From Phosphitispora fastidiosa (GTDB taxonomy: Bacteria > Bacillota > Thermincolia > Thermincolales > UBA2595): a stretch of DNA of 64,000 nt. The DNA lies in assembly GCF_019008365.1 (NCBI RefSeq), contig NZ_JAHHUL010000013.1, forward strand, positions 1 through 64,000. The letters are read 5' to 3'. A program made the translations under genes and the position numbers. Numbering within the stretch: the stretch's first letter is position 1; each line of letters begins with the position of its first letter. The notes beneath the pieces were generated by a model, which ran no database searches, had not been told where the DNA came from, and was given only the letters and a program-made list of their open reading frames with translations. Positions 59,101-64,000 of this stretch are shown in pieces.

Positions 59101-59147
59101 GTCCAGAGACGAATCAGTCCAGAGGCCAGCGAAGATGCTGGCTTTTT
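59101..59147 (+). promoter_or_regulatory. tandem GTCCNGAGRC element copy C with terminator
   Basis: GTCCAGAGAC (59101) and GTCCAGAGGC (59117), then GCCAGC/GCTGGC (59125-59142) and TTTTT. Copies B and C stand in tandem between the two zinc-ribbon genes. Confidence 0.8.
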
Positions 59148-59261
59148 GTATACCTTGATGGGGAGGTGACCCATAAAAACCATCTTATGGTTCCGGAAGG
59201 AGTGTTTACAGGCATCCACCGGTAAAGGGGGTAAAACTATTAGCAAAGAAGGTGAATTTTT

Positions 59262-59435
59262 ATGGAAAATGTCAGGTGCAGATGTGGCAAGATTGTTTGT
59301 CAGTTGAAGGGAAATGTAGTTTTGGTAAAGTGCCGTCACTGTAAAAGATTTGTTATCCTCGAATTTGCCGATCCTGAAGGCCAGGACGGTGAAACAGCGC
59401 TAAAGCAAAACAGACCAAAAATTGAATACAAATGA
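59262..59435 (+). CDS. second Com-like zinc-ribbon protein
   Basis: 57 residues: VRCRCGKIVCQ, then VKCRHCKRFV, same spacing as the upstream paralogue, with a divergent charged C-terminus (DPEGQDGET). Below 60 residues and so easily missed. An upstream AGAAGG is 8-12 bases before the ATG. Stop TGA 59433-59435; element D begins five bases later. Tandem duplication with the gene at 58809. Confidence 0.75.
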   Translation: MENVRCRCGKIVCQLKGNVVLVKCRHCKRFVILEFADPEGQDGETALKQNRPKIEYK

Positions 59436-59439
59436 GATA

Positions 59440-59504
59440 GTCCGGAGACAAAAAGTCCAGAGGCCAGCAAATGTATGCTGGCTGATTCTGTAAGGCCAGT
59501 TTTT
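59440..59504 (+). promoter_or_regulatory. tandem GTCCNGAGRC element copy D
   Basis: GTCCGGAGAC (59440) and GTCCAGAGGC (59455) with GAC-AAAAA-GTC pairing between them. The GCCAGC/GCTGGC stem (59463-59482) lacks an adjacent T-run, but CTGGC (59478-59482) can instead pair with GCCAG (59495-59499), followed by TTTTT. Confidence 0.7.
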
Positions 59505-59600
59505 AGTTTGTTCTGATTCGGACTTAAAGGTCCAAGGTAAAGCAACCGGGTATTTTTTCGGAAGGTAGTGAACTGGTTCCTTGAAAGGAGGGGCTATTGT

Positions 59601-59798
59601 ATGAAAACTATGTTTTTGCTAATTATGGTATTGATTCTTTTATTCAGCTTCTGTATCAGCGGGTATATATCCTTTTTCAAGTTTCCGTTACGGGACCCCA
59701 AATTAAAAGTGGTGGTTTTCATGATGATCGGTGCGGCTGCTTCAGCATTTACCTTTATATTATGTCTTACTGTTATATGGCCGCCTGTAATGATGTAA
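59601..59798 (+). CDS. small two-helix membrane protein, paralogue 1
   Basis: 65 residues from ATG 59601 with AGGAGG nine bases upstream. Two hydrophobic helices flanking a basic/acidic loop FFKFPLRDPKLK; ends LTVIWPPVMM. Shares the C-terminal IWPPVM with the next gene. Family unknown. Placement before the cytochrome genes suggests a membrane partner of the respiratory complex, by inference. Confidence 0.75.
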   Translation: MKTMFLLIMVLILLFSFCISGYISFFKFPLRDPKLKVVVFMMIGAAASAFTFILCLTVIWPPVMM

Positions 59799-59829
59799 AA
59801 AAATTGTTTTAGGGAAGGGGGGAAGGCTA

Positions 59830-60024
59830 ATGTCAGCTCTGTTTATAATTGGTGTATTATTAATTGTCCTCTTTGGTTTCAGTGTCAGTGCTTATCTTAC
59901 ATACTATAAGTTTTCTATTCAAAACTTTATTGGTAAACTGGTGGTATTCGTGTTACTGGGTGTGATTTTCTCAACTGTAACATTCACTATTTCCTTAACA
60001 TTGATTTGGCCGCCGGTAATGTGA
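59830..60024 (+). CDS. small two-helix membrane protein, paralogue 2
   Basis: 64 residues, MSALFIIGVLL start with GGGAAGG and GGGGGAAGG upstream. Two helices with YYKFSIQNF between and ending LTLIWPPVM. Same length, order and C-terminal motif as the preceding gene, from a tandem duplication. Family unknown. Confidence 0.75.
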   Translation: MSALFIIGVLLIVLFGFSVSAYLTYYKFSIQNFIGKLVVFVLLGVIFSTVTFTISLTLIWPPVM

Positions 60025-60047
60025 CGAAACCTTTTAAAGAAATACCC

Positions 60048-60104
60048 GGACTTTAGTCCTGAGGCAAACCAGTCCAGAGGCCAGCATCCGATGCTGGCGT
60101 TTTT
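60048..60104 (+). promoter_or_regulatory. tandem GTCCNGAGRC element copy E with terminator
   Basis: GGAC-TTTA-GTCC hairpin (60048-60059), boxes GTCCTGAGGC (60056) and GTCCAGAGGC (60072), GCCAGC/GCTGGC stem (60080-60098) and GTTTTTG. About 20 bases before the seven-heme cytochrome start, so it lies in its leader. Confidence 0.8.
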
Positions 60105-60124
60105 GTGAACAAGAAAGGGGTGAG

Positions 60125-61018
60125 ATGCTCATGGGCACAAATAAAAGCTGCACCGCAAAAACTCTTGTTATAGCCACACTTGTTGCAGTAATTTGTCTTG
60201 CGTTCGGTCCGGCTGCTTTCGCAGAAGACCTGCTCCAGAAGGCAGTTATTATAAATGAAGGATGCTTACGCTGCCACGCAGCCCAGGGGTTAAATGCCAA
60301 TTTTGACGGTAAGACCGTATCCCTTTATGTGGATAAGGCTAAATATGAGGTTTCCATGCATGGTACAATGCCATGTACCTATTGCCACACCAATATTACG
60401 GACTACCCTCATACCGGGGCCTTAAAGGGAAAAGCGCTTGCTGCACAGGTTAACGGCGAATGCCGCAGGTGTCATAAAGATGTAGCTCCTGATTACAACA
60501 AGAGTGTGCATGGGCAGGTGAACAGCGCCGAAGGCAGGCTAAATGCATTTTGCAGTGACTGCCACGGCATTCATAATATTTATAAAAAAGAGGTTGCTGA
60601 AGCAACCATTAATCACAATCAAGTACCACACACCTGTGGTAACTGTCATGAAGAACTATTGGAGCAATATGAACTTGATTTTCACGCAAAAGCAGTTCTT
60701 TTAGGCGGCAAAGAAGCTGCCAGCTGTGTTAGCTGTCACGGCAGCCATAATATTCTCGGCCCAGAAGAAAAAGAGTCAATGGTGTCTACTGAAAACACCC
60801 CCAAGACTTGCGCTAAGTGCCACCTCTTCCCCCTGGAGAACTTTGCCAAGGGAAAGATGCATTATAGTTTAACACCCACAGGTGATGGGGCTGTATCGTT
60901 TTGGGTATTGATTGTTTTTTCGTGGCTGGTAATAGCATGTATTAGCTTTGTTCTAATATGTATATTGCTTGAGCTGCGCCGTAAATGGGCTGATGTTAAC
61001 AAGCCTGGCAGTCATTAA
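60125..61018 (+). CDS. seven-heme c-type cytochrome, membrane-anchored
   Basis: 297 residues. Signal peptide with likely cleavage after AFA (about residue 33), seven CxxCH heme sites (Cys47, 84, 113, 143, 171, 201 and 229), then one C-terminal membrane helix (256-282). Electron carrier on the outer face of the membrane. The start ATG 60125 or the in-frame ATG 60131 follows AAAGGGG. Followed by a cytochrome b, consistent with electron flow from quinol to the cytochrome. Confidence 0.93.
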   Translation: MLMGTNKSCTAKTLVIATLVAVICLAFGPAAFAEDLLQKAVIINEGCLRCHAAQGLNANFDGKTVSLYVDKAKYEVSMHGTMPCTYCHTNITDYPHTGALKGKALAAQVNGECRRCHKDVAPDYNKSVHGQVNSAEGRLNAFCSDCHGIHNIYKKEVAEATINHNQVPHTCGNCHEELLEQYELDFHAKAVLLGGKEAASCVSCHGSHNILGPEEKESMVSTENTPKTCAKCHLFPLENFAKGKMHYSLTPTGDGAVSFWVLIVFSWLVIACISFVLICILLELRRKWADVNKPGSH

Positions 61019-61077
61019 TGAGATTCAGGAGAGGCAGTTAATTATCCCGGATAATAAAAGGGGAGTAGGTGATAATT

Positions 61078-61848
61078 ATGGCTGACATTAATTCCGGTTT
61101 TCCGCAAAGCAAAACAGTTTATCAGCGTTGGAACATACACCACCGCCTGGTACACTTTGGAATTTACGCTCCGTTTATTCTATGTGCTATCACAGGATTG
61201 CCTATTAAATTCCATCATAAAGGCTGGGCACAAGCTCTTGCTTCCTTTTTCGGCGGCGGGGATGGACTCTTATTTTGGCACCTGCTTGCGGGAGTATTGA
61301 TTTTTTTAACCTGTATTTACCATTTAGGGTATTCGCTTCTTTGGGCCGTCAAGTATCGCCATAATTTGACGATTCCGATGCTGCCATGGGCAAAAGGGAC
61401 ATGGACGGCTTTGAAACAGTATTTTGCCTACCAGTTGGGCAAAAGTGACGAACATCCTAAATTTGGGCGCTACCAGTGGAAAGAGATGTTTGACTACTGG
61501 GCGGTTTTCTGGGGGATGTTCATGATTGGTGGGTCCGGTCTTTTGATGTGGTTCCCGGAGTTTACGTTTCAGTATTTTCCCAAGTGGTTTGTTGATGCTT
61601 ATCGGTGGGCTCACAGTGATGAGGCTGTACTTGCAGTGGTCTTTATTTTCACCTGGCATTTCTATAATGTTCATTTCCAACCTGAATTCTTCCCTATGAG
61701 CTGGGTATGGTGGGATGGAAAAATGTCTGTAGATACTATGGAACTTGAACATGGATTGGAATTGGAAATGCTTACGGAACAACAGCAGGAGATGCCAGGA
61801 AGGGGAACAGTTTCTTCTCCAAACAAAAAGTTTCCCAGTTCTGGTTGA
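61078..61848 (+). CDS. cytochrome b-type membrane subunit (FdnI/NrfD-side type)
   Basis: 256 residues from ATG 61078 (an upstream frame-open ATG at 61069 adds three residues). Four to five hydrophobic helices with conserved His: RWNIHHRLVHF, WHLLAGVL, HSDEAVLA and FTWHFYNVHF. Resembles formate-dehydrogenase/hydrogenase-type cytochrome b. Carries electrons across the membrane between quinone and the multiheme proteins. Charged 35-residue C-terminal tail. Confidence 0.86.
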   Translation: MADINSGFPQSKTVYQRWNIHHRLVHFGIYAPFILCAITGLPIKFHHKGWAQALASFFGGGDGLLFWHLLAGVLIFLTCIYHLGYSLLWAVKYRHNLTIPMLPWAKGTWTALKQYFAYQLGKSDEHPKFGRYQWKEMFDYWAVFWGMFMIGGSGLLMWFPEFTFQYFPKWFVDAYRWAHSDEAVLAVVFIFTWHFYNVHFQPEFFPMSWVWWDGKMSVDTMELEHGLELEMLTEQQQEMPGRGTVSSPNKKFPSSG

Positions 61849-61881
61849 TTGGACTTCCTGATGTGAAAGGAGGAAAACTAG

Positions 61882-62001
61882 ATGGCTGGTCGTTTTTCTA
61901 AAAGTAAACCCCTCATTATGGCGGAGTTCATTTTCTACAGCATTATATTAATCGCCTTTTTAACATGGATGCTTCCCATGGGATTTGGGAAATTTCATTA
62001 A
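61882..62001 (+). CDS. 39-residue single-helix membrane peptide
   Basis: MAGRFSKSKPLIM then a helix EFIFYSIILIAFLTWMLPM and a short GFGKFH tail. AGGAGG is six bases before the ATG. It lies between the cytochrome b and the NapC-like gene with 34- and 61-base gaps. Size and place suggest a small accessory subunit. Too short for long open-frame scans. Confidence 0.75.
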   Translation: MAGRFSKSKPLIMAEFIFYSIILIAFLTWMLPMGFGKFH

Positions 62002-62062
62002 AAAATATCCGGCAAAATGATATACCATCCAGCCTTTTTTAGGAAAGGAGGTCCGGTGATAA

Positions 62063-62692
62063 ATGAGATTTATAAAATTAATGGTGGCAATGTTTGCAGT
62101 GGCTGTAACAGCAGCATTCTTGTTCAATATTCAGGCATTTACAGATAAGAGTTTTAACAAAGAAGTGGGGTTTTGTGCCAACTGCCATGAAATGAAACCA
62201 AACTATTATACCTGGCTGGTGACATCTCACAATCAATTTGGCTGCTTAAGATGTCATCAGGATATCACAATTGGTACCTTTGCGTACAAACACTGGAGAA
62301 ACGTTATACCAGCACCTGTTGAGAAAAAAGGCATAATTCCAGACGATGTCTGCAGGTCGTGTCATACCAACACCCGTAATGTTTCTCCGCCCGGTGATAT
62401 TATTTTCCCTCATGAATTGCATGTTGTTAAGCAAATTGACTGTGTTGACTGTCACAGCAATGTAACCCACCTTCACGTGTCAGAGTATATTAAAACTAAT
62501 TACATAGAAAAGCAGAAGGAATTTACACCGGCTGTGTTTACAGACACCCAGGCAAAACAACTTATTAGAAAAGATAATCAGATATTGATGCCGGTGTGTA
62601 TGCGCTGCCACAACGGGGACATGGCAACAGATGCCTGCAATGCATGCCATAAAAATATCAAAGCAGAAGATAAAATCGTTGTTAAGGAATAA
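62063..62692 (+). CDS. six-heme NapC/NrfH-like cytochrome c
   Basis: 209 residues. N-terminal membrane anchor (residues 4-22), six CxxCH sites (Cys38, 61, 97, 127, 179 and 192). The first site is CANCHEM, the CxxCHxM of NapC/NrfH quinol dehydrogenases with its Met ligand. Typical NrfH has four hemes, so this is an extended type. Accepts electrons from menaquinol for the extracytoplasmic heme chain. Strong AGGAGG upstream. Confidence 0.92.
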   Translation: MRFIKLMVAMFAVAVTAAFLFNIQAFTDKSFNKEVGFCANCHEMKPNYYTWLVTSHNQFGCLRCHQDITIGTFAYKHWRNVIPAPVEKKGIIPDDVCRSCHTNTRNVSPPGDIIFPHELHVVKQIDCVDCHSNVTHLHVSEYIKTNYIEKQKEFTPAVFTDTQAKQLIRKDNQILMPVCMRCHNGDMATDACNACHKNIKAEDKIVVKE

Positions 62693-62710
62693 TAAGAAAT
62701 TTCTAAGATT

Positions 62711-62745
62711 CCACGAAATAAATTTTCGTGGTTTTCTTTTTGTAG
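62711..62745 (+). terminator. intrinsic terminator of the cytochrome locus
   Basis: CCACGAAA/TTTTCGTGG stem (62711-62731) followed by TTTTCTTTTTG. Confidence 0.85.
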
Positions 62746-62876
62746 TAAAAGAAAAGTGCTTGTTTAGTCCCGCCCCTTGTTTGTTGTAAAAAACTGTAGT
62801 AAAATATTTAAGTATCAATAGTTGCACATTTTAAAAGACTATTGGTAAGCCTAATAGAAATGTCTATGTAGTATAG

Positions 62877-62906
62877 TTGACATAAGGATAAAGACAATGT
62901 TTACAT
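62877..62906 (+). promoter_or_regulatory. candidate pdxS promoter
   Basis: TTGACA (62877-62882), 17- or 18-base spacer, then TTTACA or TTACAT. The -10 is weak but the -35 is perfect; the site is 24 bases before the pdxS ATG. Confidence 0.45.
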
Positions 62907-62928
62907 AAACAGGAGGGGAATATTTATT

Positions 62929-63813
62929 ATGGCTGAACAGGGAACGTGGAAAGTAAAAAAAGGCCTTGCAGAAATGTTAAAAGGCGGAGTTATCATGGAT
63001 GTAACTACACCGGAGCAGGCCCAAATTGCAGAAGAAGCTGGGGCTTGTGCCGTTATGGCTCTCGAAAGGGTTCCGGCAGATATACGAGCAGCAGGAGGAG
63101 TTGCCCGGATGGCTGATCCCACCGTGGTTCAGAAAATCCTAGATGCAGTTACTATTCCTGTTATGGCTAAATGCAGAATAGGACATTTTGTTGAGGCGCA
63201 GATTTTGGAATCACTTGGAGTTGATTATATTGATGAGAGTGAGGTTCTGACACCTGCAGATGAACAGTTTCATGTAAATAAAAACATTTTTAAGGTTCCG
63301 TTTGTCTGTGGCGCCAGAAATTTGGGGGAAGCTCTGAGAAGAATCGGAGAAGGGGCTGCAATGATCCGTACCAAAGGGGAACCGGGAACCGGCGATGTAG
63401 TGGAAGCCGTACGGCATATGCGCATGGTTATGAGTGAAATACGTAAGCTGCAGAATCTGCCCGAGGAAGAATTAATGAGTGCAGCCAAGGAGATGGGGGC
63501 GCCTTACAATTTGGTTGTAGAAGTGGCCAGGCTGGGCAGGCTGCCGGTAGTCAACTTTGCAGCCGGTGGGATAGCCACTCCGGCAGATGCAGCCTTAATG
63601 ATGCAGCTTGGCTGTGACGGTGTTTTTGTAGGTTCAGGTATTTTTAAATCAGGAGACCCTGCGAAGAGGGCTAAGGCTATTGTGGCAGCAACTACACACT
63701 ACAATGATCCTCAGATGTTGGCAGAAGTGTCAAAAGATTTAGGAGAGCCGATGGTGGGAATTAATATTTCCACACTGGCCAATGTGGACCGGATGCAGGA
63801 AAGAGGATGGTAA
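62929..63813 (+). CDS. pdxS: pyridoxal 5'-phosphate synthase subunit PdxS
   Basis: 294 residues: [34 protein letters not shown], the catalytic lysine region [27 protein letters not shown]. Makes PLP from ribose 5-phosphate and glyceraldehyde 3-phosphate with ammonia from PdxT. AGGAGGGG before the ATG. Followed by pdxT, seven bases later. Confidence 0.98.
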   Translation: MAEQGTWKVKKGLAEMLKGGVIMDVTTPEQAQIAEEAGACAVMALERVPADIRAAGGVARMADPTVVQKILDAVTIPVMAKCRIGHFVEAQILESLGVDYIDESEVLTPADEQFHVNKNIFKVPFVCGARNLGEALRRIGEGAAMIRTKGEPGTGDVVEAVRHMRMVMSEIRKLQNLPEEELMSAAKEMGAPYNLVVEVARLGRLPVVNFAAGGIATPADAALMMQLGCDGVFVGSGIFKSGDPAKRAKAIVAATTHYNDPQMLAEVSKDLGEPMVGINISTLANVDRMQERGW

Positions 63814-63820
63814 GATAATT

Positions 63821-64000
63821 ATGCGGGTTGGAGTACTAGCTCTGCAGGGAGCTTTTATTGAACATGAAAAGTCCCTGAAAAGCCTGGGATGTGAGACTAT
63901 TCAGGTAAGGAAAAGGGAACAGTTGGAAAACATTGATGGGTTAATTATTCCAGGTGGGGAAAGTACCACAATTGGGAAGCTGATGAACGATTTTGACCTT
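63821..64000 (+). CDS. pdxT: pyridoxal 5'-phosphate synthase glutaminase subunit PdxT (partial)
   Basis: First 60 residues only, running off the window: [18 protein letters not shown] and [13 protein letters not shown], the glutaminase family start. The catalytic Cys lies beyond the end. Delivers ammonia to PdxS. Confidence 0.96.
   Translation, partial: MRVGVLALQGAFIEHEKSLKSLGCETIQVRKREQLENIDGLIIPGGESTTIGKLMNDFDL

Overview
The window is the replication-origin region of an anaerobic, endospore-forming Firmicute, most likely a Peptococcaceae-type clostridium. Supporting signs are the order rpmH-dnaA-dnaN-recF-remB-gyrB-gyrA with AT-rich DnaA-box arrays on both sides of dnaA, two perfect parS sites beside parAB, the sporulation-linked yyaC and lonC, a SCIFF ranthipeptide locus, Ni/hydrogenase and nickel-pincer genes, and multiheme c-type cytochromes. 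The cytochromes recall metal-reducing genera such as Thermincola, but the genus cannot be fixed from this sequence. Nearly all genes left of the origin (about 49 kb) are on the minus strand and all to its right are on the plus strand, as expected for leading-strand bias.

Left arm, reading from position 1: a cell-wall M23 peptidase with a long structured leader; the scfB/scfA ranthipeptide pair next to tRNA-Gly; an AT-rich insert between tRNA genes with an ABC-type ATPase and a decayed TOPRIM gene (RloA/RloB-like defence pair); tRNA-Glu and tRNA-Lys; an acyltransferase/acyl-ACP synthetase fusion; pabC-pabB; purA; an FAD oxidoreductase; dnaB-lonC-rplI-yybS-mazG-like-rpsR-ssb-rpsF with its S6:S18 leader; a lipoprotein; a cyclic-nucleotide-binding-domain protein followed by a 313-bp foldback element; ychF; a copper-amine-oxidase-domain protein; mscS; a HEAT protein; an M18 aminopeptidase; cvpA; then an operon for a hydrogenase-like complex (small subunit, large subunit, cytochrome b, hypA, hypB). 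Next come yyaC, phosphoribosyltransferase/ykuS/DUF4446, larE-larB, a cysteine desulfurase, parS-parB-parA, and rsmG-mnmG-mnmE-jag-yidC-yidD-rnpA-rpmH.

Right arm: dnaA, dnaN, recF, remB, gyrB and gyrA, then an unusual respiratory locus (58.3-62.7 kb). It has two small zinc-ribbon proteins resembling phage Mu Com, two paralogous 64-65-residue two-helix membrane proteins, a seven-heme cytochrome c, a cytochrome b, a 39-residue membrane peptide and a six-heme NapC/NrfH-like cytochrome. The gene blocks at its start are punctuated by five copies of a repeated element: tandem GTCCNGAGRC boxes running into an intrinsic-terminator hairpin. pdxS and the start of pdxT close the window.

Two observations stand out. 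First, the [NiFe]-hydrogenase large-subunit homologue has lost all four nickel-binding cysteines, the RIEGH glutamate and the active-site arginine, and stops exactly where the DPCxxC motif should begin, yet its gene sits intact between a complete three-cluster small subunit and a cytochrome b. Second, the five attenuator-like repeats around the Com-like genes and cytochromes look like an RNA-based control system I do not recognise.
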